This document shows positions 1-10,883 of a stretch of 64,000 nucleotides of DNA, piece by piece. The number at the start of each line of letters is the position of its first letter. Position 1 is the stretch's first letter. Made by a program: the position numbers and the translations under genes. Under the pieces are notes generated by a model, which was not told the DNA's origin, did not search any database, and saw only the letters and a list, made by a program, of their open reading frames with translations. The DNA is from Paratinospora sagittata (lineage: Eukaryota > Streptophyta > Magnoliopsida > Ranunculales > Menispermaceae): positions 29,964,201-30,028,200 of the forward strand of contig CM069589.1 in assembly GCA_035771175.1 (NCBI GenBank), given 5' to 3'.

Positions 1-701
1 CCTCTTAGCATTACGTATTTAAATTTATACATCTTTGTAATGTTATACACATGAGCTTAATTGTAAAGTGTTCTACTCAGATAGAACCAACATTATTAGT
101 TTGTCTTGTAATGCTGGTGTGTTTCTTGATTGAAACAACCAGATCAAGTGAATGAAGTTCACTTAATGAATTCAGGATTGAAATCATGTTAAGGTTCATC
201 CTCACCTGTAAGTAGGAAAATGGTTCATCCTAAGCCCGTAAAACGATAGGTTCGTCCTTAACCAGTAAAAGGATAGGTTATCTTTTAACCTATAAAAGAG
301 AAAATAGTTCTTCCTTGTCCCATAAAAGGAAAACGGTTCTTCCTTATCCTGTAAAAGGAGCATGGATTTTTTTCTCATCTCGAAAAAAGGAAATACGATT
401 TATCCTCAGCCCGTAAAAGGATAGGTTTGCCTTCAACCTGAAAAAGGGCAGTTTTAACGGTTTGGTTCTCACCCATAAGAGAATCAGTTAGTGGATTGAG
501 AAAATCCTAATCGGGAGATTAGGTAGTGGACGTAGGCTTGGCTGAACCACTATAAATTCTAGTGTGCTTTACATTATGCACTTTACTTTGAGGTTAGTAT
601 GTGCATTTAGCTCCAATGTACCAATGTATATCACTAAGTCATTGAAAAAGTTTAAAATTGACCATCACACCCAATTCACCCCCCTCTTTGGTGGACCAAC
701 A
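1..701 (+). repeat. C0: 3' part of a long Copia LTR (SIRE/Maximus-like), cut by window start
   Basis: This segment is closely similar to the last 700 bases of the complete solo LTR at 56524-59268, ending in the same GGTGGACCAACA terminus after a run of C (around 680-685). It contains the variable-stem hairpin array (about 185-470) and the conserved tail with the phrase GTGGACGTAGGC. The first part lies outside the window, so it is unknown whether this is a solo LTR or a 3' LTR. The five bases after the terminus, AAGAA, would be the target duplication. It interrupts the leader of a minus-strand Gypsy element. Confidence 0.85.
185..470 (+). repeat. Hairpin array type 2 in C0 LTR
   Basis: About nine degenerate units of 25-40 bases share a loop core near ACCCGTAA, flanked by short complementary arms such as TCCTT/AAGGA. 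The same array occurs at 4440-4670, 19495-19850 and 58730-59030. Arm sequences differ between units, while pairing is usually preserved. Confidence 0.7.
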
Positions 702-826
702 AAGAAGAGAACAAGAATTTCAAAAAATAACAAATAAAATTCAAACAAAAACAAAGAAAAAGAAATACCTAAATTAAGATCAAAACCAATTTGTAATGGC
801 ATTAATAACAAAAAAAATTGACATTA
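702..826 (-). mobile_element. Leader fragment of a minus-strand Tat/Athila-type Gypsy element
   Basis: This A-rich stretch lies directly downstream (minus strand) of a tRNA-Asp primer site and before the C0 LTR. Its position and composition match the PBS-to-gag leaders of A0 and H in this window. The coding part is absent from the window, presumably lying left of C0. Confidence 0.5.
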
Positions 827-844
827 TCCCCGGCAACGGCGCCA
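827..844 (-). other. Primer binding site, tRNA-Asp type (perfect 18 bases)
   Basis: The plus strand reads TCCCCGGCAACGGCGCCA, which equals the 3' end of plant tRNA-Asp including the CCA-adjacent bases. On the minus strand it is the primer site typical of Athila/Tat Gypsy elements. It is the best-preserved of the four tRNA-Asp-type sites seen here. Confidence 0.85.
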
Positions 845-2768
845 ACAACTATCCCAAAATAATAATTGACGATATTTCTTAGAATAACTGCCCCAAAATA
901 GTCATTGGTGATATTCCTTAGAATAATTGTCTCATATGTGTTATTCTTATCATAATCGTGTTCTTTAATGATGTCACAGTATCACACATACAATATAAAT
1001 ATGATATATAACTTGTATTCACATGATATGTTCAAACTTCACTACACATGGTATTATATCACAATGCCAAATATAATAGCATTCACACATGAACTTTATT
1101 ATAACAATTATGTTAATACTCTCATGTCATATATCTCGTCATCAAGCTTTATATAGTACACATGAATTACACGCATCCAACATCAACTCGGGACAACAAA
1201 TCATACACGTACACATATCATCATGGCCAACAATCACAATATGTACAATCATGTAAGATAAGCATGCATGAGCAATCTAATGATACTATAAATCTAGTTA
1301 ATTTATTGTTCCCATCTATATATCGAAATAAAATATTGTAAAGGCATAGAATCTTTCCCACCTAAATCGGTTAGTCCCAAAAGTGTTCGGATTCCTCGAC
1401 GTTCAACGTTGTCAACCTATCCACGCATAAATTGTACACTAATCAATTATTTTATATTATATTAATATAATGTGCATACACATTTATGTTGTATGGTGGT
1501 GGTCACATTATACATATAATATAACTTGGCTAATAAACTTACATATGACATAATATGATAATCTAGATAGTAAAAATGTAAAATATGATATATTTTAATC
1601 TAATATATTATATGTGGTATTGTACGTATTATGTGTATAAATATATTATATAATATGGGACATGGCATATGGTTAATGACATGCATGACATGTTTGACAG
1701 TAAGCTACTTATCCCAAATTAGATGAGGGTGATGAGATGGCATTTACAATTTGAGCGGTGGTAAGTTCCTTACAAGGTGGCGGTTGCTCTGTCGTAAAAA
1801 CTCGAGTTGCGGAGAAGCTGATTTAAATGGCGGAAGGAAATAAAACAGGGAAGAGAAAAAGGAAGGGGAAGTAAAAGAAGCCGAGGAAAAAGAGAAGAAG
1901 AAGAAGAGAATGGAACGAGAGGAAAGAAGAGGGCCTTCCCTCATGGGCAGCAGCAACCACGACCATGGATTTCGCAGCCTCATGGCTGAAAATATAGTAC
2001 ATTTATGATCTGTCCAAAATCTAGCGATTATTTTGCCATTTCCGGAGAGATGTGGTTTGTGGGGGAAAGTGGACTGATGAAGGAGTGGAGTAAGGGAGAA
2101 GGTACAGTAACAAGAAGGGATGGAAATAATTTGAGAGAGAGGAGGTTGTAGATTATAAGCGGCGGCTGAGGAGGATTAATATACATTATATACATAAGGT
2201 TTTTCATGAGCACGTTTCCATGGAAAGAAGGTGAATAGCATTGGAAACTTGCCGGAATTTCTGTATTGGAAACTTGGATGTGATATGCAATTGATTCCTA
2301 AGAGGAATGTGAGAATAATACTGAAATTAGAAGAAAATAGAAGGAACGGAGGGCTGATTGTCGTTTCACTCCGTGCATAGCATGAGCATATACATTTATA
2401 CATCTGTACCATGTATGCACGTGGCCACAGACACGTGGTTATACCATTATTCCAATTTGACGTCCAAAAATCACATGACTGGGTCCCTTAGGGTTCTGAA
2501 CTCGTCCGTGAAGTCAGATTTTGGAAACGAGATTGATTATTTATGTTTCCATTCAATTTAGCTAAAATATGTTTATATCGTTGTTGTACGTGTTCGACCT
2601 CATCGAAGATCTATTTTCGCTCATTCTCAACAGGATTCTCTTCTAGATACATTTTATAACATTTCGAACGTAACGCATGTCGCGCATGAGTCTATTTCAA
2701 TCAGATGTGTAAAATTATGACCTAAGGGTAAATTACATAAATACCCTTAAAATTTTTGGCGTATTACA
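845..2768 (-). repeat. M: probable Gypsy LTR (minus strand), boundaries approximate
   Basis: On the minus strand the block begins with TGTAATACGCC (2758-2768), followed by a GGGTATTTATGTAATTTACC-like stretch, a start common in plant Gypsy LTRs, and ends next to the tRNA-Asp primer site. It includes a degenerate tandem duplication of about 39 bases near 855-930. The open frame on the minus strand at 1744-1983 is rich in Phe/Ser and looks like a transcribed leader rather than a gene. The opening motif is more usual in chromoviruses than in Athila elements, so two LTR fragments may be juxtaposed. Confidence 0.4.
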
Positions 2769-3576
2769 TAGTATGAGATTATGTCCATAGCTTATAATAA
2801 ATTTTCAATGTGATTTTTTAGGAGTTTCATATAGCATGGATTCTTGAATCATAAAATTATAGATGAATCATGCACATATAGTAATTTTATAAAATTAAGA
2901 CAAGCATGATCGCAATATAATGAGATAACATAGGCAAGGATATGAAAGGATAATCCAATGCCTAGCTATACATTGTTCATATTAATGCCAAAGATATATT
3001 AATAGAAGTGTAGGCATACAAAGTGATCCATAGCATCATATTCAAATGGGTATAAAGATTTATACTGAAGTACGTAACATTTTTGTCTAATGATTTCAAG
3101 CAATATAGCATAGAAATGAACACATTTGTCTTTAAAACTGTGTTCCATAGAATGGCAAGTTTAAACACAATCATATATAGTTTTATATTTCAAAACATAA
3201 ACACATTAGACATCAATGACTATAGATATGTTGACAATTTAGCATGATCACAGCGTTATAGATAAAAATTGATCATCTATATTGAATTCATCATTCTATA
3301 GTAACAGAAAATCAACACACCAATCTTTAATAGATGAGATCCAAAAACATTTCATTGATTGTTCAGAAATAAGGACAAAAATCTAACAAAAACTGGGCAG
3401 CATCTCCCCAGTAAAATGTCAGTTTCCCCATACAACTAATCACAAAAAAATATATATACCTGTGCATCCATATACATACATCCAATCAAAAATCAAAAAC
3501 ATCAAGCATCCACAACACAATCCAAAGGTAGCACATAAACATACATCCATAAACACAAAATATCATAGACTCTACC
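2769..3576. other. Unassigned AT-rich DNA
   Basis: No recognisable protein, LTR end or RNA gene was found. It may be internal sequence of the minus-strand Copia D, because it lies downstream of the D leader and first reading frame, but I recognise no gag, protease or polymerase motif in any frame. Confidence 0.3.
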
Positions 3577-3849
3577 CTAGTTCTTATATGGACCGATGGC
3601 TCGGGATGAGGTATCCTCATCATGAGGTGCTGGAGGATCAGAAGAAGCTAGAGCACTATCCTCTGCAGGTGTGGGCTCTGCATCTCCTGAAGTGGATGAA
3701 GATGAAGTTTCTTCTTCACTTGAAGAAGATGAGGGCTCGGGTTCTTGGACAACTCTAGGTCGTTTCCTAGGGGTAGAAACTTGTCTAGGTTGTGCTCTTT
3801 CAGGTCTCGTGGGCAACTTTACTCTAGGTGTCATGGAATCCAACAACAA
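3577..3849 (-). pseudogene. First reading frame of Copia D: Ser/acidic-rich N-terminus, unknown function
   Basis: The 90-codon minus-strand frame begins about 385 bases downstream of the D primer site, where the first gene of the element should start. It has a basic, proline-rich N-terminus (motif RPERAQPRQ), then a serine/glutamate run and a proline/aspartate-rich stretch. Such low-complexity N-termini occur in front of retroelement ORFs, but no catalytic or zinc motif is present. The frame stops at 3577 with no recognisable continuation, so it is probably truncated. The start could also be the second Met, five codons in. Confidence 0.35.
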
Positions 3850-4231
3850 TCAATGAACAACTAGAGAAATCGCACAACATTAAATAAAAGAAGTATGTTG
3901 AAATATGTCTAAAGAATATAAAGTTTTGAGAAAATGCTACTTAGAAATGTCTTTCTAGCTAGATCATCTAATCTAAATAATTTTTTTCATTCTTATTTCA
4001 TTTATTTCTAAGTTTGAGGACTTTGGCTTCATTAATGGTCTTTGAAACAATTTTCCACATAGTGAAAGATTGATCCATAACAAATGTTCTCATCCTAATT
4101 CTCCCCAAATCATAAAGTTATCAACATTGAGCATTTAAGGAGTGAAAGGATTATCACCTAGGTCAAACTTTATGGTATTGGTCATTTGATCTTTAGCTCA
4201 AGGATGTTAAGCCTTAAATTGTGAGCACCCA
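3850..4231 (-). other. 5' leader of Copia D
   Basis: This AT-rich untranslated stretch lies between the D primer site and its first reading frame. No conserved motif is recognised. Confidence 0.4.
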
Positions 4232-4242
4232 CTCTGATACCA
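4232..4242 (-). other. Copia D primer binding site, initiator Met tRNA type
   Basis: Plus strand CTCTGATACCA, i.e. TGGTATCAGAG on the minus strand, is the standard initiator tRNA-Met primer site of Copia elements. It sits two bases inside the LTR terminus at 4245. Confidence 0.85.
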
Positions 4243-4244
4243 AT

Positions 4245-4760
4245 TGTTAAACACCTAAGAAGGAGGTGAATTGGGTGTAATAGCCATTTTAAAACTTTTC
4301 TAATTCCTTAATGATATTCTTTGACTAAGTTGAGTTCTATGCTTAAATTAATCTAATGAACATAAAGTAAAGCACGCTAACATTTATAGTGGGTCGGTCG
4401 CGCCTACGTCCACTACCTAATCTCCCGATTAGATTTTCAAACTTCACTAATGAAACCTCTTACGAGTAAGGACCAAACCGTTACAAATTGCCCTTTTATA
4501 GGTCCAAGGAAAACCTTTCCTTTCATAGGCTAAGGATGAACAACATATCCTTTTCACAGGCTATGGAAGAACCACTTGTTCCTTTTGCGGGATAAGGAAG
4601 ACCAAGATCCTTTTCGAGAGCTAAAGAAGAACCACTTGATCCTTTTTCAAGGTAAAGGATAAAACTACCCATGATTCCAACCTTGGAATCATTACTTGGT
4701 TGTTTTAATCATGAATTACAAAATTACAATGATTAAGATGTCTCTAAACAAGTACAACAT
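4245..4760 (-). repeat. D: end part of a Copia 5' LTR (minus strand), truncated by A0
   Basis: Starting next to the primer site, plus strand TGTTAAACACC marks the LTR terminus. The order of features matches the C family: a terminus rich in AGGAGGTGAATTGGGTG, the GTGGACGTAGGC-like phrase, then the type 2 hairpin array (4440-4670). The similarity to C is clear but lower than among the C copies, so D is a related subfamily. It ends abruptly at 4760 where the A0 LTR begins. The missing upstream part may be segment L at 22247-23319. Confidence 0.75.
4440..4670 (-). repeat. Hairpin array type 2 in D LTR
   Basis: Units such as TTCCTTTTGCGGGATAAGGA pair TTCCTT with AAGGAA around a GCGGG-containing loop. 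Neighbouring units use TCCTT/AAGGA and ATCCTT/AAGGAT arms. Confidence 0.65.
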
Positions 4761-6056
4761 TGTTCACTGAAAATCGCAAGTGTACGGTGACAGATATTAG
4801 TAATAATCGATGAAGATCAGGTTGTCGTCCTCTGGGATTGTACACCTCACCAAATACCATTTTCACTTATTTCTAGCTTTATCTAGTGATCAATTTGTAG
4901 AGTTTCAAATAATTAAAAATCAAATAAAACTTATTAAGATGAACGAACTATGAGAAATATCAATATATGAGGAATGTCTAGATAATCAACTTCACCTAAC
5001 CTTCCATTACGTAATTTAGACATGCCTATTATCAAATCAATTTCCTAATCTATAAGTCAAAACCCTTGCGTCTCTTATTCCCTCTCTCTAGTGAATTAGA
5101 ACGTATCGTCAAGAATAAGGTTCAATCTCTTGATAAAACCTAAATTCTAAAAAACTCATTAAACTTTGTGATTTTCCTACAACTTCAAGAGGTATCGTAA
5201 ATCTCTCGATTCTACACCAATCTCAGGTCATAATCCCCTTTTTCCAACCTAAAAAACCCTCTCTTGAGTACCGCCTTCCAAGTCTAAATTCATTCGATTT
5301 GTGGCCAAGAAACAAAAAGCATTAAGCATATGAAATCATGAATAAACTATAGAAATTTCATTAATAATAAACAAAATCTAAAATTAAACCATAATATTCA
5401 AGTTAGGATCCATCTTCTCTCTAGAGCAATAGATTAGTTCATAGCTTGAATGAAAATAACACAAGATATGGAGAAAACTTCAAAAATAAACATGAATGGC
5501 AAACTAGAAAATCTATAACTTGAATCTTTTTTCGAATCTTCGCGTTCCTTCCTCCTAGTTGTCTCGTTGTCTTCTCCCATCTGCTCTCCTCAAAAAACCC
5601 TAACTTTTTGGGTATCTTATATGCCCAAAGTCGTATATCATTTAATTAGAAAATTCCACCAAAAGAAAATCGTCCAAGTTGCAAAAACGCAACTTGCATT
5701 CCTACGCCGCGACGCCCAGAACCTTGAAATGCTACCTGATTTTTGGACTTAGCCAATTTTTTACTCTTTTCTGCTTGGGTTCTTCATACTTCTCCTTTGC
5801 ACTTTCTTATACATATTTTCATCATCCAAATCCATGACTAATGCATCCAAACACCTACAAAACAAAGCAAAGCAAGTTAATAACACTTTCAAACATAAAT
5901 TAAATTAAATTATAAACTAATAAACTAAAATAATGAATAAAAACCCAATTAATTCCTAAACTAACAAATGTATTAAAATTAACACAAACACATCAAACTA
6001 ATGCATGAAATGTCCTAAAACATGTTCTAAAACCTATCTAAATATGCAACTTAACA
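4761..6056 (-). repeat. A0 3' LTR
   Basis: On the plus strand it runs from TGTTCACTG at the left to CTTAACA at the right, the reverse of an LTR beginning TGTTAAGTTGCATATTTAG and ending CAGTGAACA. It is recognisably homologous to both A1 LTRs and to the truncated A0 5' LTR. It starts immediately after the minus-strand polypurine tract. Confidence 0.85.
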
Positions 6057-6075
6057 AATACCCCCAAACTTAGGA
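6057..6075 (-). other. A0 polypurine tract
   Basis: On the minus strand, AAGTTTGGGGGTATT directly precedes the 3' LTR. The same tract precedes the 3' LTRs of A1 and H and the LTR at 41419. Confidence 0.8.
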
Positions 6076-7805
6076 CTTTGATCGTCTCAAGCAAAGGGAA
6101 AACAAAATTAAACTCATTATTAACACAACCCTTCTACAATCGCAATCTCGCACAATTAAAGACTTAACTCAACATTATAAACATATACGTGGCCTCCAAG
6201 ATTACACCAAAAAGAATATTCACTTTTAGGAAAAATTTCAAGAGTATAGAGTTGTCTAGAATTTCAACCTAACTCTCACTAAGTTTCACTTTTGATTCTT
6301 TCACACATAAGTACATAGCTAATCTCATCAAACTAATCATGCAAATCGTGAACAAGTGCAAACAAGTGTTAAGTATGAGATCTCAAAATATATAATTTTT
6401 GGGTTGGGACTCCATAAGCAAGTCTTTCACACCACTCTCCACTAATGTAGATCACACACCATTCAAAATCAATAGGCCTTTCATAGGTTGTAATGTAAGG
6501 CTTAGGTTCAATGGTAAGGAAAAATAGGAAACATTGTAGCTCAAAACACCCTAAACACTTTGATCAATTACTACCATCCACTACCTTACATTTGAAACCA
6601 AAAACTCTTTTCAACACATATATCCTCTCAAATATTCTCAATCTTTTGTTTGTTTTTTATCTTCATTCACTTTTCTTTTATAGACTGCTACACCCCCAAA
6701 CTTGCTTCTTTTCAATACATAGATGTAACACCCTTTTCTTCTCTTTTTCATCCTCTTTTCTTTTTCTTCTTTTTCTTCTTTTTCTTTCAATACAATTCAT
6801 AAGCAAACATAACATTTTTTTTCTTCTTTACCACCCTTTTTTATCTTTTTCTTTCCCATTGATCTTCCTTCCAAATAATAACACTCTAACATGATCAAAG
6901 TATATAAGGTACATAGGTTGAAAAATATAAAATTTAAACATGACAAGCTCAAAATTCATGATGCATAGGTAACAAAGAAAAATATATTTAGCTCAAAATG
7001 TCAACTATGGATACAATAAGAAGTACGGTAGGCTATTTGGTTCAAACTTTTTCAAACATGGCCTAAATCATCTTCCTCATAGTGTGTTTTCTAGGATTTC
7101 GCCTCGAGTGATAATCAAACTTGTTCTAGAATCCCTAGAGATCTAAGATATGACTTAGCAAGCAAAGGTCTATTTCAAACATTCTTAACCTAATGATAAA
7201 AACCATTTACAAATGGTTAAGTCTCTCCAACAATTCCCAGCAAAAAAGTTGGATCAAACACACACACATATAGGCAACTCTCTACATTCCGTATAGTTTC
7301 ATATCTTTAAAGTGTTCTCTTTTCATTGGCCCTCCATAAGTAATTCTAAAGTTGTAAAAGAATGTGACTACCTAATTCTAAACTAATGCATACTCAACTA
7401 ACATACCATGACCAAAAATTCAAAACTCTCCCCCCAAACTTAAAGCAAGCATTGTCCTCAATGCAGAAATTATTAAGGAAATAGTAGCAAAAATAGAGGC
7501 ACATAAGAGAGAAAGGAGTTTAGAAAGTCCCCTAAACCCAAATGGGTGAAGATGGCTCATGATGCACGCCATTCGTCTCTCTGAAATGCTCCAAAAAGAC
7601 CCTCAAACTTGCTTTAGAACCTGAAAAGGGCAAAGGAAACAAATCTGTCAAGGCACGAAATTCAAATCCTATACTACAATGACTAATAAATAAATAAATA
7701 ACTAAATAAATAAAGCATAAAAATTAATAAAACTCCAAAATCGATGGGTTGCCTCCCATCGAGCGCTTGGTTTAGAGTCATCAGCCTGACTTTACTCTTT
7801 TCTCA
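6076..7805 (-). other. A0 3' non-coding region
   Basis: This 1.7-kb stretch between the end of the gag-protease frame and the polypurine tract is homologous to 12008-15105 of A1 (apart from B1) and more distantly to 59832-61490 of H. It includes a long pyrimidine-rich tract on the plus strand (about 6640-6860), which gives a spurious Phe/Leu-rich open frame. A conserved ...GGGAGGCAACCCA... phrase (reverse complement near 7745) follows the stop codon, as in H. Confidence 0.7.
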
Positions 7806-8051
7806 TCAAGGTGGCTCATCAGGAAGCACCGCCTTGACATTAGTTGGATCCTTGCCGAAGTGTTCTTTGAACCCCTTCCTCTTGGCCCGAAGGAGATAGC
7901 CATTTTTATGCTTGACCTCCCCAAAATGATGATGCAATTTCTTGTCTTCTTCATGTGGTAGCCAATAGGGGTTCGTCCACACTAAGGGAGGTGCGTCATC
8001 TAAACTCTCTAAATTCTCCTTATAGCACTCCAAGGCATCTTTCTTTGTAGG
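7806..8051 (-). pseudogene. A0 gag-protease frame, C-terminal tail (continues at 16499)
   Basis: On the minus strand this is about 80 codons after the A1 insertion point, ending in a TGA. It contains the segments PPLVWTNPYW, LHHHFGEV and GKDPTNVKA and stays open. Removing A1 and one target copy joins it in the same frame to the protease part that ends at 16499. The tail is not similar to any polymerase domain I know. The homologous A1 tail (11760-12007) is frameshifted. Retention of an open tail suggests that the gag-protease-only product was once translated to this stop. Confidence 0.7.
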
Positions 8052-9446
8052 TGATAATTGCATATTTAGATAGGTTTTAGAGCATGTTCTAGGTGTTTTT
8101 TAGGAAATTTCATGCATTAGTTTGATGCATTTGTGTTAGTTTTAATACATTTGATAGTTTAGGAATAAATTGGTTTTCATGCATTATTTTGGTTTAATAG
8201 TTTATAATTTGATTCATTATATGTTTGAGAGTGTTTTTTATTTGATTTGCTTTGTTTTGTAGGTATTTAGATGTGTTAGTCATGGTTTTGGATTATGAAA
8301 ACATGTTCAAGAAGTTGCCAAGGAGAAGCATGAAGATCCCAAGTCAGAAAGGAGCGAAACTTGGCTAAGTCCACACAAAAAAAACAAGCATCAACGTTTT
8401 GGGTGTCGCGGTGCCAGGAAGCGGCGTTGTGGTGGTGAATACAAGAAGAGAAGAAGATGGTTCTGGGCGCCGCGACGCTGTTATTGTTCACGCGTTTCGG
8501 GATTTTTAAAATTTTAGCAAGTTTTTCTCCACACTTTCTAATTCCGATTTTTGTGGACGACTTGGGGCATATAATATATCAAAATTTAGGGTTTTGAAAG
8601 GGGGAATACATTGGAGAAGAGAACAAGATAGCTCGAAGACGAAGAACGCGAAGATTCAACCTTCTAGGAAGAAGATTAAAGTTCCAAGTTCTAGAGTTTG
8701 ATATTATGTTTACTTTAGAGTTTTCCTCCATGTTTTGTGTTTGTTTCATCCAAAAGATGAACTAATTTATTGTTCTAGAGAGGAGATAGATCCTAACCTG
8801 AACATCATGGTTTAATTTTAGATTTTGCTTATTATTAATGAAATCTCCATAGTTTATTTATGATTCCATGCACTTAATGTTTTTGGTTTATTGGCCACAA
8901 ATCGAATGAACCTAGACTTGGAAGGCGGCACTCGAGAGAAGGTTTTCTAGGTTGGATAAGGGGAATTATGACATGAAATAGTTGTAGAATCGAGAGGTTT
9001 ACAAGGTTTCATGAGGTTGTAGGAAAATCACGAAACTTAATGGGTTATTGAGAATTAGGGTTTTATCGAGAGATCGAATCATGTTCTTGATGATACGTTC
9101 TAATTCGGCACTCGAGAGAGGGAACTAGAGACGTGCGGATTTGGACTTATAGACTAGGAAATTGATTAGATAATAAGCGTGTCTAAGTTATATGATTGAT
9201 GGTTAGGTGAACTCAAGTCTCTAGACATTCACATATATTTGATATCTCTCATATTCTATTCGTTTGATTTGAATTTTAATTGTCTTTTTAATTATTGAAA
9301 CTCTACCATTTGATACGCTAGATAAAGTTAGAAATTAGTGAAAACGGTAATTGGTAAAGTAAACTGTCCCTGTGGATACAATAACCCGACTCACTGTCGG
9401 TATATTATAACTTGATTGTCGTGCGCTTGCAATAAATTTATGAACA
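8052..9446 (+). repeat. A1 5' LTR
   Basis: It begins TGATAATTGCATATTTAG and ends TTATGAACA, followed by the primer site. It is nearly collinear with the 3' LTR at 15121-16493. The 22-base difference in length includes an extra GC-rich segment near 8405-8425. Confidence 0.92.
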
Positions 9447-9452
9447 AGTTTT

Positions 9453-9470
9453 TGGCGTTGTTGCTAGGGA
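9453..9470 (+). other. A1 primer binding site, degenerate tRNA-Asp type
   Basis: TGGCGTTGTTGCTAGGGA matches the 18-base tRNA-Asp complement at 14 positions. All four mismatches are C-to-T or G-to-A transitions, the signature of deamination of methylated cytosines after silencing. Confidence 0.8.
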
Positions 9471-9592
9471 CAGTTTTACTTTAGTTTCATCAATATCGTT
9501 AGTAATTGATTTTGTTTTTAATCTAGTATTTTTTCTGAATTTTTCTAATTTTGTTTTTCTTGGTTTTTGTGTTAGAAGGTTGACTAACGTAT

Positions 9593-10867
9593 ATGCGACG
9601 TTCCAAAAGTGCTAAATTTGTACCATTAGATCTTGAGATCGAGTGCACTTTGGGACAAAGGAGAAGAAAAAGAAGAGTGGAACAAGAGGCAATGGAACCT
9701 AACAACAATCAACGTCTTCTTCGAGACTACTTCAAGCCCGCATCCATGACAACTACTCCGGGATAGTGAGACCACCCATTGCTGCAAATAATTTTGAGTT
9801 GAAGCCAGTGTTAATCACAATGGTTCAGCAACATCAGTACGGGGGGTTTTCCAATAGAAGATCCGGTGACCCATATACAGTCATTCTTGGAGAAGTGTGA
9901 TACAGTCAAGTTCAATGGCGTGGCTGAAGATGTGATTCGACTGAGATTGTTCCCATTCTCTTTGAGGGACAAGGCCAAGTCATGGTTGCAAGGCTTGCAA
10001 CCTGGGAGTGTTGCCACATGGGAAGATTTGATATAGAAATTTCTTCAAAAATTCTTCCCACCGGAAAAAAAGACTCAACTACAGGTAGAGATTGGTCAGT
10101 TTAAGCAGTTGGACAATGAGTTACTCTATGAGGCGTGGGAACGGTTTAAAGAGTTGTTGAGGAAGTGTCCACAACCCAGCTTTGAACTATGGATGCAACT
10201 TCAAATATTCTACAATGGGATGATGGTTTCCACACGTACTTTGGTAGATGCCGCAGCTGGTGGCACTATAATGAGCAAGACAGCTGAGGGAGCTCTTAAC
10301 TTATTGGAAAATATGGCTTCCAACACATATGAAGCTCCTAGTGAGAGATCTTTGGTGAGAAAAGTTCTTGGTGTGCTTGACCTTGATCCGATGTTTGCAA
10401 TTTTGGCATAGTTATCCACATTGTCTAATCAGATAGCTTCGATGCAAAGTGCAAAACAATCATCAATTGAGAATGTAGCAGCGGCAAGCATTGGATATTT
10501 GGGTGAAGGAACCATGAAAGAGCAAGCAAACTACTTAAGTAACCAAGGGTACAACTACAGGAGCAATGCTCAGGTCCCAAACCAATATCACCAGGGGATA
10601 AGAAATCATGAGAACTTTTCCTACTCTAATAGTAGGAATGTTTTGAATCCTCCACCGGGCATACCTATGCCACCACAAGAGAAGAAATCGTCTTTCGAAG
10701 AACTTTTAAGTGGGTATATAAAAATATTTGAGGCGAAGCAAGATAGGACTGATTCAAGGATTGATAGCTTGGAAGTTTCAATGAAGAATATGGAAGTGCA
10801 AATTGGGCAACTTGCTTCAGCTATAGTGCCCAACAAAGAGGTTCCTTCCAGAGCAACACCAAGGTGA
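9593..10867 (+). pseudogene. A1 gag (retrotransposon gag family), broken
   Basis: The start is the ATG opening MRRSKSAKFVPLDLEIE, a typical Athila/Tat Gag N-terminus. After about 54 codons the frame hits TAG and a frameshift. The capsid core follows, with the segments LRLFPFSLRDKAKSWL, LYEAWERFKELLRKCP and DAAAGGTIMSKTAEGALNLL, as in the plant retrotransposon gag family. Two in-frame TAG codons lie near 10034 and 10409, where A0 has glutamine codons. C-terminal to the core is a Gln/Asn-rich linker with a coiled-coil-like segment; I see no zinc knuckle. A frameshift near 10850 separates it from the protease part. Gag would form the virus-like particle in the cytoplasm. Confidence 0.85.
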
Positions 10868-10883
10868 ACCCAAGGAGCAATGT

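Noticed and set aside
827..844. Match to the 3' end of tRNA-Asp as a tRNA gene
   Set aside because: Only 18 bases match and no cloverleaf surrounds them; position beside LTR-like sequence identifies a primer binding site. The same holds for 9453, 18856 and 54626.
1744..1983. 79-codon minus-strand gene
   Set aside because: Phe/Ser-rich translation of a purine-rich leader inside LTR-like sequence.
3671..3856. Plus-strand frames over the D first ORF
   Set aside because: Shadow frames. The minus frame starts at the position expected from the D primer site, so it was preferred, at low confidence.
6511..6894. 127-codon open frame
   Set aside because: It follows a pyrimidine tract giving Phe/Leu/Ser runs within the non-coding 3' region of A0, on the strand opposite to the element genes; no conservation in A1 or H.
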